Part shown: one piece after another, positions 8,584-18,171 of the stretch | How the letters are laid out: the number at the start of each line of letters is the position of its first letter | Position numbering within the stretch: position 1 is the first letter of the stretch | Assembly: GCA_910579295.1 (NCBI GenBank) | Contig: CAJTTC010000018.1 | Location: 1 to 39,436, forward strand | Length of the DNA: 39,436 nt | Direction of reading: 5' to 3' | Source of the DNA: an uncultured Christensenella sp. | Lineage (GTDB): Bacteria; Bacillota_A; Clostridia; Christensenellales; Borkfalkiaceae | Position numbers and translations under genes: made by a program | The notes under the pieces: generated by a model | The model's database searches: none | The model's input: only the letters and a program-made list of their open reading frames with translations | Told to the model about the DNA's origin: nothing

Positions 8584-11397
8584 TTAAAGTAAATTTTTAA
8601 GGAATTGCCCCGTATAGCTTTCGGGACAGTCAGCCACGTCCTCGGGCGAGCCGCAACATATCAGCGTGCCGCCTTTGTCGCCGCCCTCGGGTCCGAGGTC
8701 AACTATCCAATCGGAAGTCTTTATGATATCCAGATTGTGCTCTATTACAATGACGGTATTGCCGCCGTCGCGCAACCGCGCAAGTATAGTGACAAGCTTT
8801 TCAACGTCGTAGGTGTGCAAGCCCGTGGTCGGCTCGTCGAGAATATAAGCCGTCTTGCCCGTGCCGCGCTTAGACAGCTCGGTGGCGAGCTTTACCCTCT
8901 GCGCCTCGCCGCCCGAAAGCGTAGTTGCGCTCTGCCCCAACTTGATATATCCCAACCCGACGTCGCACAGCGTTTGAAGCTTGTTGTGTATGGAAGATAT
9001 CGGCTCGAAAAACGCGGCAGCCTCCTCCACCGTCATTTCCAGCACGTCGGATATGGACTTGCCCTTGTACTTGACGTCCAGCGTTTCGCGGTTGTAGCGC
9101 TTGCCGCCGCACACCTCGCAAGGAACGAATATGTCGGGTAAAAAGTGCATGGCTATCTGCAAAATACCGTCGCCCTGACAGTGCTCGCACCTGCCGCCAG
9201 CCACATTAAACGAAAACCTGCCGCTCTTGTAGCCGCGCTCCTTCGCGTCCTGCGTCGCCGCAAACAGGTCGCGTATCATAGTGAATACGCCCGTATAAGT
9301 CGCGGGGTTGCTCCTCGGCGTTCTACCTATGGGCTGTTGGTCGATTGCTATTACTTTATCGAAATACTCTATACCCTCGAAGCCGTCGGCGTCGCCCGTC
9401 TTTTTACGCGCCGCGTTGAGATTGTTGGCAAGATACGGATAGACTATTTCGTTTACAAGGCTTGACTTGCCCGAGCCCGAAACGCCCGTAACAGCCGTTA
9501 TGAGCCCGACGGGGAACTCCACGTCTATGTTCTTTAAATTATTCTGGCGGCAACCCTTGACCTTGAAAAATCTGCCGTCGGGCTGTACTCTCCTTGCGGG
9601 CACCTGTATCTTTCTGCGCCCCGCGAGATAGTCGCCCGTAATTGATTTGGGCTCCGCCATTATATCTTCCTGCGTGCCGCACGCGACGACCTCGCCGCCG
9701 TGTACGCCCGCCATAGGACCTATATCGACTATATAGTCAGCCGCTTTAATGGTGTCCTCGTCGTGCTCTACGACAATGAGAGTGTTGCCGAGGTCGCGCA
9801 AACCTTTTAACGAATTGAGCAGCTTTAAGTTATCGCGCTGATGCAGACCTATCGACGGCTCGTCAAGGATATACAGAACGCCCGTGAGCGCGCTTCCTAT
9901 CTGCGTAGCAAGGCGTATGCGCTGACTCTCGCCGCCCGACAGCGTTGCCGCCGAACGCGACAGAGTGAGATAGCCCAACCCCACGTTTTCCATAAAGCTT
10001 ATACGGCTGTTTATTTCCTTTATGATATTGTCGGCTATCATATGCTCGGTTGCGCCGAAGAAAGAAAAGTCGGAAAACGCCCTTATTTCCTCCACCGACA
10101 TATCGCATATTTCGGCTATGTTTTTGCCGCCGACAGTCACCGCGAGAGCCTCCTTTTTCAATCTTTTGCCGTGACAGCAAGGGCAGTCGGACGTGCGCAT
10201 ATACCGCTCGATATCCCACTTTACGCTGTCGGACGAGGTTTGATTGTAGCGGCGTTGTAGGTTGGTTACAAACCCCTCCCACGCCTTGGAGTACTTGCCC
10301 GCAAAGTGATACGCGTTGTACTCCATATCAATCCTTTCGCCGCCGTTGCCGTACATCAGCATATCGTACACGCCGTCGGGAAGCTCGCTTACGGGCACGT
10401 CGAGCGAGAAGCCGTACGCCTTGGCAAGCGCATTTAAATTCATCTGCGTTATAGCCGAGCTGTCCAGATTCCAACCGCTGATTTTTATTGCGCCGTCGCG
10501 CAACGATTTGCTCTTGTCGGGACAGATTAAGTCGGGGTCGACTATCTGCTTGAAGCCGAGCCCGCTGCACTCGGGGCACGCGCCCCAGGGAGTATTGAAC
10601 GAAAAGAGGCGCGGCTCTATCTCCTCAATCGAAATGCCGCAGTCGGGACAGGCGTACTTTGTGGAGTACAGCTCCTCCGTCCCCTCGCAGTCGATTACGA
10701 CAAGCCCGTCGGCAAGCTTTAACGCGCTCTCCAAACTGTCGCTAAGGCGCTTTAACACGCTCTCCTTTACGACAAGCCTGTCCACGACGACGGAAATGTT
10801 GTGACGGATATTCTTTTCGAGATGTATATCCTCCTGCAAGTCGTACAGCGAGCCGTCGATTTTTACCCTGCCGTAACCGCTTTTTTTGTACGAGGCGAGC
10901 TCCTTAACGAATTCGCCCTTCTTGCCGCGGACCACGGGGGCTTCGACCATTATTTTACTGCCCTCGGGCATCAGCATAACCCTGTCGGCTATCTCGTCAA
11001 CCGACTGCCGCCGTATCTCTCTGCCGCACTTCGGGCAATGGGGAACGCCGACGCGCGCGAAAAGCAGACGGAAATAATCGTAAATTTCCGTTACCGTGCC
11101 GACAGTCGAGCGGGGGTTGTGCGAAGTCGTCTTCTGGTCGATTGAAATTGCGGGCGACAGTCCGTCTATGAGCTCTACGTCGGGCTTTTCCATTTGCCCT
11201 AAAAACTGACGGGCATAGGACGAAAGGCTCTCTATATACCGCCTCTGCCCCTCCGCAAATATAGTGTCGAACGCAAGCGTGGATTTGCCGCTTCCCGACA
11301 GCCCCGTAAACACCGTGAGAGCGTTGCGGGGAATATGAACGTCGATATTCTTTAAATTATTTTCCTTTGCGCCTTTTACGTAAATTTCTTCTTTCAT
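8584..11397 (-). CDS. uvrA: Excinuclease ABC subunit A
   Basis: UvrA is the damage-sensing ATPase of nucleotide excision repair and loads UvrB at lesions. The 937 residues match the usual length of about 940. The two ABC modules are seen in order: Walker A GLSGSGKST at 32-40, zinc-binding CPKCGRE, a second cysteine pair CPDC...CPEC, signature TLSGGESQRIRLA and DEPSIGLH. The second half repeats GVSGSGKSS, CEHCQGDG...CEVCGGKRY, TLSGGEAQRVKLA and DEPTTGLH. The ATG at 11397 has AGGA about 6 nt upstream. uvrB lies 98 nt upstream on the same strand with no terminator between, so uvrB-uvrA form one transcript. Confidence 0.98.
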   Translation of the reverse strand: MKEEIYVKGAKENNLKNIDVHIPRNALTVFTGLSGSGKSTLAFDTIFAEGQRRYIESLSSYARQFLGQMEKPDVELIDGLSPAISIDQKTTSHNPRSTVGTVTEIYDYFRLLFARVGVPHCPKCGREIRRQSVDEIADRVMLMPEGSKIMVEAPVVRGKKGEFVKELASYKKSGYGRVKIDGSLYDLQEDIHLEKNIRHNISVVVDRLVVKESVLKRLSDSLESALKLADGLVVIDCEGTEELYSTKYACPDCGISIEEIEPRLFSFNTPWGACPECSGLGFKQIVDPDLICPDKSKSLRDGAIKISGWNLDSSAITQMNLNALAKAYGFSLDVPVSELPDGVYDMLMYGNGGERIDMEYNAYHFAGKYSKAWEGFVTNLQRRYNQTSSDSVKWDIERYMRTSDCPCCHGKRLKKEALAVTVGGKNIAEICDMSVEEIRAFSDFSFFGATEHMIADNIIKEINSRISFMENVGLGYLTLSRSAATLSGGESQRIRLATQIGSALTGVLYILDEPSIGLHQRDNLKLLNSLKGLRDLGNTLIVVEHDEDTIKAADYIVDIGPMAGVHGGEVVACGTQEDIMAEPKSITGDYLAGRRKIQVPARRVQPDGRFFKVKGCRQNNLKNIDVEFPVGLITAVTGVSGSGKSSLVNEIVYPYLANNLNAARKKTGDADGFEGIEYFDKVIAIDQQPIGRTPRSNPATYTGVFTMIRDLFAATQDAKERGYKSGRFSFNVAGGRCEHCQGDGILQIAMHFLPDIFVPCEVCGGKRYNRETLDVKYKGKSISDVLEMTVEEAAAFFEPISSIHNKLQTLCDVGLGYIKLGQSATTLSGGEAQRVKLATELSKRGTGKTAYILDEPTTGLHTYDVEKLVTILARLRDGGNTVIVIEHNLDIIKTSDWIVDLGPEGGDKGGTLICCGSPEDVADCPESYTGQFLKNLL

Positions 11398-11495
11398 AAT
11401 TATCCTTTTTTAATCCGAGGTTTAAATTTCCGTCCGCATTCAACGCATCGCGCAAGTTGAAGCGGGCAAGACAAAACGCTTTTTAAAAATCGAAA

Positions 11496-13463
11496 TCAGC
11501 TTCTTTTTGCTTTGGCAAGTTTTTTGCGCAGTTCGGATATGGTGTCGCGTATTTCAATTGCGCGCTCGAAATCGAGTTGCGCGGAAGCCACCTTCATAAG
11601 CCCTTTAAGCTTTTCTATCTCGGCGGGCACGTCGGCGAGCTTTATGTCGTCAAAGGACTTCTTTTTGCTCGTAATGCCTATCGAAATTTTGGCTTCCTTT
11701 ATTATCGTTTTGGGGATTATGCCGTGCTCCTCGTTATACTTCTTCTGTATGGCGCGGCGGCGTTCGGTTTCGTCGATCGCTCTGCGCATACTGCCCGTAA
11801 TCGCGTCGGCGTACATTATTACGCGCCCCTCGGCATTTCGCGCCGCTCTGCCTATGGTCTGCACAAGCGCCGTTTCACTGCGCAAAAAGCCCTCTTTATC
11901 GGCGTCCAAAATGGCTACAAGCTTTACCTCGGGCAAGTCCAGCCCCTCTCTCAACAGATTTATTCCGCACAGCACGTCGAACTCGTCGCCGCGCAAGCCG
12001 TTGATTATGTCTATACGCTCCAACGCGTCTATGTCCGAATGCATATAGCGAACGCGCGTGCCGTGCTCCTTTAAGTAGTCGGTAAGATTTTCCGCCATTC
12101 GCTTGGTCATTGTCGTTACAAGCACCTTGCCGCCGCCCGCGACGACGCCGTTTATCTCTCCCAGCAAATCGTCAATCTGATTTTTCGTGGGACGTATCGT
12201 CACCTCGGGGTCAAGCAGCCCCGTGGGGCGTATGAGCTGTTCGACCGTCTGCCCCGACTGCTCCATTTCGTACGGGGCGGGAGTTGCCGACACGCAGATT
12301 AATTGCGGCACGCGCGCGTCAAACTCCTCGAACGTGAGCGGACGGTTGTCGTAAGCCGACTGCAAACGGAAGCCGTAGCCCACCAGATTGTCCTTTCTCG
12401 AACGGTCGCCGTGGTACATAGCGCGTATCTGCGGAATAGTCATATGGCTCTCGTCTATGAACACCAGAAATCTGCCCGAGGGGAAATAGTCGAGAAGCGT
12501 GAACGACGGCTCGCCGGGGGCGCGCCCGTCAAAGTATCGGGAATAGTTCTCCACGCCGCTGCAATAGCCTATCTCGCGCATCATTTCGAGGTCGTACCGC
12601 GTGCGCTGTTCGAGCCGTTGCGCCTCCAACAGCTTGCCGCCGTCGCGAAACGCCTTTACCTCGTTCTGCATATCCGTCTCTATCATAGCCAGCGCGCATT
12701 GCATCTTGTCGCTGCCCACAGCGTATTGGCTTGCGGGGAATATCAGAACGTGCTTCAATTCGGATATTATGTTGCCCGTCAGCGCGTCCTCTTCGCAAAT
12801 CCTGTCAATCTCGTCGCCGAAAAACTCTACGCGTATAGCCACTTCGGAGTTGCTTGCGGGGAATATCTCCACCGTATCGCCGCGCACGCGGAAACACGAA
12901 CGGTGAAAGTCCGTATCGTTGCGCTGATACTGAATTTCAACAAGCCGCCTTAAAAGCGCGTCGCGCTCCATTTGCGTTCCGGGGCGCAGGGAAATCGACA
13001 GACGGAAGTACTCCTCGGGCGCGCCCAAACCGTATATGCACGACACCGAAGCGACTACTATAACGTCCTCGCGCTCGCCCAACGACGAGGTTGCGGCGTT
13101 GCGCAATTTGTCTATTTCGTCGTTCAGGCTCAAATCCTTTTCTATATAAGTATCGGTCGACGGGATATAGCTTTCGGGCTGATAATAGTCGTAGTACGAC
13201 ACGAAGTACTCCACCCTGTTTTCGGGAAAGAACTCCTTAAATTCGTTGCAGAGCTGTGCGGCAAGCGTCTTGTTGTGCGCAATGACAAGCGTGGGGCGGT
13301 TGACTTCCTTTATGACGTTCGCCATAGTGAAGGTCTTGCCCGAGCCCGTAACGCCCAGCAATACCTGCGTACGTATGCCGTCCTTTACGCCCTCCGCCAG
13401 CTTTTCTATCGCCTGCGGTTGGTCGCCCGTCGGATTGAATTTAGAGTGTAGTTTAAATTCCAT
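11496..13463 (-). CDS. uvrB: Excinuclease ABC subunit B
   Basis: UvrB is the helicase-like damage-verification subunit of nucleotide excision repair. The 655 residues match the family length. Visible are Walker A GVTGSGKT at 37-44, the damage-probing hairpin region (YYDYYQPESYIPSTDTYIEKD split around residue 95), the DESH helicase box, helicase motif VQTIGRAARN, and a C-terminal UVR domain (LDFERAIEIRD) that contacts UvrC and UvrA. The ATG at 13463 has no evident Shine-Dalgarno; the leader is about 29 nt. It is the first gene of the uvrB-uvrA operon, with a LexA-like site between promoter and start. Confidence 0.98.
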   Translation of the reverse strand: MEFKLHSKFNPTGDQPQAIEKLAEGVKDGIRTQVLLGVTGSGKTFTMANVIKEVNRPTLVIAHNKTLAAQLCNEFKEFFPENRVEYFVSYYDYYQPESYIPSTDTYIEKDLSLNDEIDKLRNAATSSLGEREDVIVVASVSCIYGLGAPEEYFRLSISLRPGTQMERDALLRRLVEIQYQRNDTDFHRSCFRVRGDTVEIFPASNSEVAIRVEFFGDEIDRICEEDALTGNIISELKHVLIFPASQYAVGSDKMQCALAMIETDMQNEVKAFRDGGKLLEAQRLEQRTRYDLEMMREIGYCSGVENYSRYFDGRAPGEPSFTLLDYFPSGRFLVFIDESHMTIPQIRAMYHGDRSRKDNLVGYGFRLQSAYDNRPLTFEEFDARVPQLICVSATPAPYEMEQSGQTVEQLIRPTGLLDPEVTIRPTKNQIDDLLGEINGVVAGGGKVLVTTMTKRMAENLTDYLKEHGTRVRYMHSDIDALERIDIINGLRGDEFDVLCGINLLREGLDLPEVKLVAILDADKEGFLRSETALVQTIGRAARNAEGRVIMYADAITGSMRRAIDETERRRAIQKKYNEEHGIIPKTIIKEAKISIGITSKKKSFDDIKLADVPAEIEKLKGLMKVASAQLDFERAIEIRDTISELRKKLAKAKRS

Positions 13464-13476
13464 AGTTTTTTTGCGT

Positions 13477-13488
13477 GAACGAAAGTTT
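13477..13488 (-). promoter_or_regulatory. LexA-like SOS operator in the uvrBA leader
   Basis: GAACGAAAGTTT matches the Firmicutes LexA half-sites GAAC-N4-GTTC at all but one position. It lies at about +5 to +16 relative to the predicted uvrB start site, where a bound repressor would block transcription. uvrBA is a classic SOS operon in Firmicutes. Confidence 0.5.
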
Positions 13489-13498
13489 TATTGAAGTT

Positions 13499-13527
13499 AT
13501 TATAGAGCATTACAGCAAAAAAGGCAA
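13499..13527 (-). promoter_or_regulatory. Promoter of uvrB-uvrA
   Basis: On the minus strand TTGCCT (13522-13527) and TATAAT (13499-13504) are 17 nt apart; predicted +1 is near 13492. Confidence 0.7.
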
Positions 13528-13645
13528 CAAAATTATTGCCCGTTTTGAGAAAAATATAAAAACAATATTATTGATTATCCCATATCTGCCGACGTTTAAA
13601 AGCCGTGTTTTATGCGTTCGTTGCGGCATAGTACGGGGGCAATTT

Positions 13646-13676
13646 AAAAAAAGCGGCTCAGCATACGCCGTGCCGC
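13646..13676 (-). terminator. Terminator after the histidine kinase gene
   Basis: On the minus strand a GCGGC...GCCGC stem with an inner CGGC/GCTG pair is followed by seven T, 10 nt past the kinase stop. Confidence 0.8.
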
Positions 13677-13685
13677 ATATATTTT

Positions 13686-15158
13686 TTAAGCTTTGGGAAA
13701 ATCGACGTAGAATGTCGAGCCCTCCCCCTCCTTTGTGGTTACGCCGAAGTTGAAGGTATGCTTTTCAAGAATAATCTTGACTATATTCAAGCCCAAACCC
13801 GTACCCTTTACTGGGCGGGTATGACTGTCCTTACTGCGGTAGTATCTGTCCCAGATATGCTCGAGCTCTTCCTCGGCAATTCCCTTACCCGTATCGCGCA
13901 CGGCGAATTTTATCCGCTTTTCCTGCGCGTCGTACTTCAACGAAATGTATACGGTTTTATCCTCGCCCGTGTAGTTTACGGCGTTGGATACAAGGTTGTA
14001 AACCGCCTGATAGATCTGCTCTTCGTCCGCCAACGTGTAGAGGTTTTCCTCCACGTCGACCATAATGCTGTACCCCTGCCTCTCCTGCAAGTAGCTGAAT
14101 TTGTTTATAACGCTGTACAGCAGCTCCGTTAAATTGAACACCTTTTTATTGAGCTGTTCGAGCCCCGCCGAAATCTTGGAAGTATTCAGAATGTCGTTGA
14201 CCAACCCCGTCAGTCTGTCCGCTTCGTCGATTATTACCTGACAGTGCCTGTTGCGCTTTTCGGGGTCGTTGCCCGAAATCTCCTGTATCATCGAGGCGTA
14301 CGCCTTTATCATTGTCAGCGGCGTCTTTAAGTCGTGAGTGACGTTCGCAAGCAACTCCTTACGGAAATCCTCGCTCTTCTTTATTTCGTCCTTCATATAG
14401 TTGAGCGTGTCGGAAAGCTTGGCTATTTCGGCGTACTGTAACGAATTGAACTGCACGCTGTAATCGCCCTCCGCAAGCTTCTGCGCCGTGTTGGATAAAT
14501 CCCTGATAGGACCCGACAGCTTGTTGGCGAGAGTGTAGGAAATCAAAAACGCAATGATAAACGCGCAAATCGCTATAATTAATACGTAGAGCTCTATCTG
14601 ACGCACCGACTCGCCTATATGCGACACGGGATAGCGCACAAGCAGATAGGACGGCTGTCTGCCGAGCAATCTTACGCACGCCACGTAATTGAATATGGCT
14701 TTCTGATCCTCGCGTGAGTTGAACTCCGTCTTTTTATCCGACTCCCATTCACCGATATTGGCGTTCATTACGTCGTTCAAATCTTTCAGCTTGTCGGGCG
14801 GAACGTCGATATACGGCATAATGAGCTCTCCGTCAAGCGAAAAAATAAACACGTCTATGCCGTCGAGCAAGCCGTAGTCGCTCACCTTTCTTTCAAGCGC
14901 AGACAGGGGCATATTGACGTCGTTGATAGCCTCTATGAGGTCCTCGCCCGCAGTGCGCACGCGCCGCTTCGTCTGAGTTAAAAGAGCGTTGCCCGAAATG
15001 CCGTAACAGACAAGCGCTATTACGGCTATCACCCCCAGCGCGAAGAACGTAAAATACCGCCAAAGTATTATGTTCGTGCCGGTTATTCTTTTCAGTTTCG
15101 GTTTTTTAGGCGTTTTGTCCCTTTGCCGCCTTTCAGACTTCGAACTTATACCCCACAC
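13686..15158 (-). CDS. Membrane sensor histidine kinase
   Basis: The 490-residue two-component sensor has transmembrane segments at about 31-53 and 188-210 flanking an extracytoplasmic sensor domain of about 135 residues. A HAMP linker spans about 212-262. In the HisKA domain the phosphorylated His is H275 (NVTHDLKTPL). The HATPase domain carries the N box near 388-393, DTGKGI at 422-427 and GTGLGL at 452-457. It is the cognate partner of the response regulator upstream. The frame opens at GTG 15158, overlapping the regulator's end by 26 nt. No ATG lies between there and the first membrane helix, so this GTG is the best available start, although its spacing from GAGAGG is poor. The stimulus is unknown; PhoR-like by layout only. 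Confidence 0.92.
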   Translation of the reverse strand: MWGISSKSERRQRDKTPKKPKLKRITGTNIILWRYFTFFALGVIAVIALVCYGISGNALLTQTKRRVRTAGEDLIEAINDVNMPLSALERKVSDYGLLDGIDVFIFSLDGELIMPYIDVPPDKLKDLNDVMNANIGEWESDKKTEFNSREDQKAIFNYVACVRLLGRQPSYLLVRYPVSHIGESVRQIELYVLIIAICAFIIAFLISYTLANKLSGPIRDLSNTAQKLAEGDYSVQFNSLQYAEIAKLSDTLNYMKDEIKKSEDFRKELLANVTHDLKTPLTMIKAYASMIQEISGNDPEKRNRHCQVIIDEADRLTGLVNDILNTSKISAGLEQLNKKVFNLTELLYSVINKFSYLQERQGYSIMVDVEENLYTLADEEQIYQAVYNLVSNAVNYTGEDKTVYISLKYDAQEKRIKFAVRDTGKGIAEEELEHIWDRYYRSKDSHTRPVKGTGLGLNIVKIILEKHTFNFGVTTKEGEGSTFYVDFPKA

Positions 15159-15798
15159 CTCTCAACGTAACAATAAATTTGCGGTAATCTTTTAGATTGG
15201 CACGCAGCATCTTGATATGCGTGTCCACAGTGCGGTCGTCACCGTAGAAATCAAATCCCCATACGTCGTATAAGAGCTTCTCGCGGGAGAGCGCGATGCC
15301 CTTATTCTTTATAAAGTAGAATAAAATTTCGTATTCCTTGGGCGTTAAATCAACCTTTTCGCCGTCGACGTAGACGTTGCGCCCGGCAAAATCGACGGTC
15401 AGCCCCTCGAACGTTACGGTGTCGCCCGTCTCCTCTTTCTGCTTTCTGCGCTTTGTCACCACGTTAATTCGCGCCATAACCTCCTTGGGTGAGAACGGCT
15501 TTGTTACGTAGTCGTCGACGCCTATCTCGAAGCCGAAGAGCTTGTCATACTCCTCGCCGCGCGCCGAGAGCATTATGACGGGCACGTCCTTGATTTTCTT
15601 GATTTCCTTAACTGCCGAAAAGCCGTCAAGACGGGGCATCATAATGTCCATAAGCACGATATCGTAATCGTTGTCGCGGCACATCTTTACCGCCTCCATA
15701 CCGTCAGCCGCCTCGTACGCCTCGTTGCCCTCGAACTCTACGTACTCTTTAAGCACGTTTCTTATCATATCTTCGTCGTCGACAATAAGAACCTTCAT
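15133..15798 (-). CDS. OmpR/PhoB-family response regulator
   Basis: The 221-residue protein has a receiver domain with acidic pocket VDDED at 7-10 and phospho-acceptor D51 (LMDIMMP). A conserved switch Ser (MLSARG) and Lys (TKPF) follow. The winged-helix DNA-binding domain covers about 125-221 (LTPKEYEILFYF, REKLLYDVWGF, DDRTVDTHIKMLR, VRGVGYKFE-like end). It acts with the overlapping histidine kinase gene downstream. The ATG at 15798 follows AGGAG by 7 nt. Target genes cannot be told from the sequence. Confidence 0.95.
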   Translation of the reverse strand: MKVLIVDDEDMIRNVLKEYVEFEGNEAYEAADGMEAVKMCRDNDYDIVLMDIMMPRLDGFSAVKEIKKIKDVPVIMLSARGEEYDKLFGFEIGVDDYVTKPFSPKEVMARINVVTKRRKQKEETGDTVTFEGLTVDFAGRNVYVDGEKVDLTPKEYEILFYFIKNKGIALSREKLLYDVWGFDFYGDDRTVDTHIKMLRANLKDYRKFIVTLRGVGYKFEV

Positions 15799-15867
15799 TT
15801 GAACACTCCTTTAATTTACCTTAAAACGCTTTTTTTACCTGTTTTGTCTGAACTGCCCTACACTATA

Positions 15868-15895
15868 ATTATAAACCTTGTAACTCAAAGGTAAA
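15868..15895 (-). promoter_or_regulatory. Probable promoter of the two-component operon
   Basis: On the minus strand TTTACC (15890-15895) and TATAAT (15868-15873) are 16 nt apart. It is divergent from the radical SAM promoter about 55 bp away. Confidence 0.5.
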
Positions 15896-15949
15896 TGGAT
15901 ATAATATGAAAAATTTATGAAATTTTTTAAAAAATGTACTAAAAAGCGA

Positions 15950-15978
15950 TTGACAGCGGCTTTTTTGTGTGTTATCAT
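15950..15978 (+). promoter_or_regulatory. Promoter of the radical SAM / DUF4130 pair
   Basis: TTGACA (15950-15955) and TATCAT (15973-15978) are 17 nt apart; the leader to the ATG at 16050 is about 65 nt. Confidence 0.75.
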
Positions 15979-16049
15979 AGGTACACAAACAAATGTTCAT
16001 AGCGCGTTGATAACGGGTCGGCGCGCCGAAAACTTTGAGGAGACGACGT

Positions 16050-17306
16050 ATGCTTGACGCAGAAAGACTTGCAATATTGACCGAAAGCGCGAAATACGAC
16101 GTTTCCTGCTCCTCTTCGTGTTCGAAACGGGCGAACGCGAAGGGCGGACTCGGGAACGCTTCCGTCGGCGGGATATGCCACTCCTTTACCCCCGACGGAA
16201 GATGTATCTCACTGCTGAAAATGCTGATGAGCAACGCGTGCCTGTACGACTGCGAATACTGCCCAAACAGGAGAAGCGCGGACGTGCGGCGGGCGGGCGT
16301 TACTCCCGACGAGATATGCGAACTGACGATTAATTTTTATATGCGCAACTATATCGAGGGACTGTTCCTCTCCTCCGCCGTTTTCGACACTCCCAACCGC
16401 ACTATGGAGCTGTTGACGGAAACGGTTATAAAGCTGAGAAAGGTGTATAACTTTAACGGCTATATTCATTTAAAGGGCATTCCGCACGCCGACGAAGCTC
16501 TGATTATGCGGGCGGCGAAGTACGTTGACAGAATGAGTTTTAACGTGGAGCTTCCAAGCGAACGGTCGCTTAAACTGCTTGCTCCGCAAAAGACCAAAGA
16601 GAGCCTGTTACTGCCGATGAAACAGCTGAGCACGGCAATGACTTACGACAGGGAGAACAAAGTGCGGCGGGGCAGGGTTATACCCGCGGGACAGACTACG
16701 CAGATGATTATCGGCGCGTCGCCCGAGAGCGACGGTCAGATTTTGCGGCTGACGGAGGCTCTGTACCGAAAAATCGGTTTGAAGAGGGTTTACTACTCCT
16801 CATACGTACCCGTAGTCAGGAGCGCCAAACTGCCCGACGCGGGCGCGGGACTATTGAGAGAGCACCGCCTGTATCAGGCGGATTGGCTTATCCGCTTTTA
16901 CGGCTTTGACGTGGAAGAAATATGCGGGGCGGGCGAAAACCTCTCCCTCGACCTCGACCCCAAATGCGGTTGGGCTATGCGCAATATGCACCTCTTCCCC
17001 GTAGAGATTAACAGCGCGCCGCTTGAAATGCTGCTGCGCGTGCCCGGGATTGGCGCTAAGGGAGCGTACAGAATTATCGAGGCGCGTAAATTCGGCGCTT
17101 TGGACTATGATAATCTTGCAAAAATGCGCATAATATTGAAGAGGGCAAAACACTTTATTACCTGTAAGGGCAAATTTTACGGCTCGGACAGCACGGGCGC
17201 AGTCAAGGCGGCGCTTGTACTCGACGGAATGAAGGAGCACGAACAACAGTTGAGTATGTTCTCCTCCCCCTCCGTTGCTCTGAGCGCCCTCACGGGAGAG
17301 GTATGA
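16050..17306 (+). CDS. Putative DNA modification/repair radical SAM protein
   Basis: The 418-residue radical SAM enzyme has cluster ligands C64-x3-C68-x2-C71 (ACLYDCEYC). A helix-hairpin-helix motif near residue 330 (LRVPGIGAKGAYRIIEAR) is the type that grips DNA non-specifically. Extra cysteines at C20, C24, C43 and C52 precede the core. This combination marks the family annotated as a putative DNA modification/repair radical SAM protein (TIGR03916-like); its reaction is not established. I chose the ATG at 16050, 7 nt after GAGGAG, rather than the in-frame TTG at 16035 that overlaps the site. The downstream DUF4130 gene overlaps by 4 nt, the standard partner. Confidence 0.88.
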   Translation: MLDAERLAILTESAKYDVSCSSSCSKRANAKGGLGNASVGGICHSFTPDGRCISLLKMLMSNACLYDCEYCPNRRSADVRRAGVTPDEICELTINFYMRNYIEGLFLSSAVFDTPNRTMELLTETVIKLRKVYNFNGYIHLKGIPHADEALIMRAAKYVDRMSFNVELPSERSLKLLAPQKTKESLLLPMKQLSTAMTYDRENKVRRGRVIPAGQTTQMIIGASPESDGQILRLTEALYRKIGLKRVYYSSYVPVVRSAKLPDAGAGLLREHRLYQADWLIRFYGFDVEEICGAGENLSLDLDPKCGWAMRNMHLFPVEINSAPLEMLLRVPGIGAKGAYRIIEARKFGALDYDNLAKMRIILKRAKHFITCKGKFYGSDSTGAVKAALVLDGMKEHEQQLSMFSSPSVALSALTGEV

Positions 17307-18028
17307 CCTATTATTTGACGGACGGAAGCGAGGAAAGCTTTTACACCGCGGTTTTTATTGCGTATAGCGACAAGGATTGCATTATCACGTCGGAGAGAAG
17401 TATTCAGCTCGGGTTGGACGTGACGACCGTAGACGTGGTTGCGGACGGGGAGAAAGCCGAAAGAGTTAAGCGAAAACTGCACGCTCTGGACAGGGGCGCG
17501 GAGGAAGATATACAGTTAGTTTTAAAGAGCAACGCCGCACTGAAAGAGAATGCGGCGTTCGAGTATATTAAACTGATTATTGCTCAAGGTGGCGCGGTGC
17601 GCGGAATGCTCGCTCACCCAGCCGTAATCGAAATGACGGAAATCCGCACGAGGGTCTACGGCGAAACGCACAGACTTAAAGGGCTTTTGCGGTTTATGGA
17701 GAACGCAGACGGCGTGTTGTACGCCCCCTACTCGCCCGATAACGATATAACCGACTTGCTTGCCGTGCACTTCGCGGCGCGGTTTTCAAGCAAGCGCTTT
17801 GTCATTCACGATATCAAAAGGGCGATTGCCGCGCTGTACGACGGAAACGAAATTGTTATGACGCGCGCCGAGGGAGCGGAAATCTGCCTTTCGGAGTACG
17901 AGGAATATTTCGAGGGGCTCTGGCGGCAGTACTACAAATCGGTCAATATCGAAAGCCGACCGCACGAAAAACAGATGCGCGGAAGTATGCCCGTGCGCTA
18001 TTGGAAATTTTTGCCCGAAAAGAGATAG
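17303..18028 (+). CDS. DUF4130 protein, partner of the DNA-repair radical SAM enzyme
   Basis: The 241-residue protein matches the TIGR03915/DUF4130 group. It has a conserved core around VHFAARFSSKRFVIHDIKR (split near residue 160) and a C-terminal PVRYWKFLPEK. The family is almost always next to the radical SAM gene and is sometimes fused to uracil-DNA glycosylase, so a role in DNA repair is inferred; no biochemical function is proven that I know of. The ATG overlaps the stop of the radical SAM gene (ATGA), so the two are translated together. Confidence 0.85.
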   Translation: MTYYLTDGSEESFYTAVFIAYSDKDCIITSERSIQLGLDVTTVDVVADGEKAERVKRKLHALDRGAEEDIQLVLKSNAALKENAAFEYIKLIIAQGGAVRGMLAHPAVIEMTEIRTRVYGETHRLKGLLRFMENADGVLYAPYSPDNDITDLLAVHFAARFSSKRFVIHDIKRAIAALYDGNEIVMTRAEGAEICLSEYEEYFEGLWRQYYKSVNIESRPHEKQMRGSMPVRYWKFLPEKR

Positions 18029-18111
18029 AACCAAGCCGTTTCGATTAGAATTAAACCGATATTTAATTAAACGGAAACAGTAGGATATTTTTCAATCAGG
18101 CGTTTATAGCA

Positions 18112-18155
18112 AAAGCAGCCGCACTACTTCCGGTATTCAGTATGCAAACTGCTTT
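18112..18155. terminator. Possible shared terminator between convergent genes
   Basis: AAAGCAG (18112-18118) and CTGCTTT (18149-18155) form an inverted repeat with a long loop, between the DUF4130 gene and the convergent DUF975 gene. It is weak. Confidence 0.3.
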
Positions 18156-18171
18156 ATATTAAGCTTTAACT

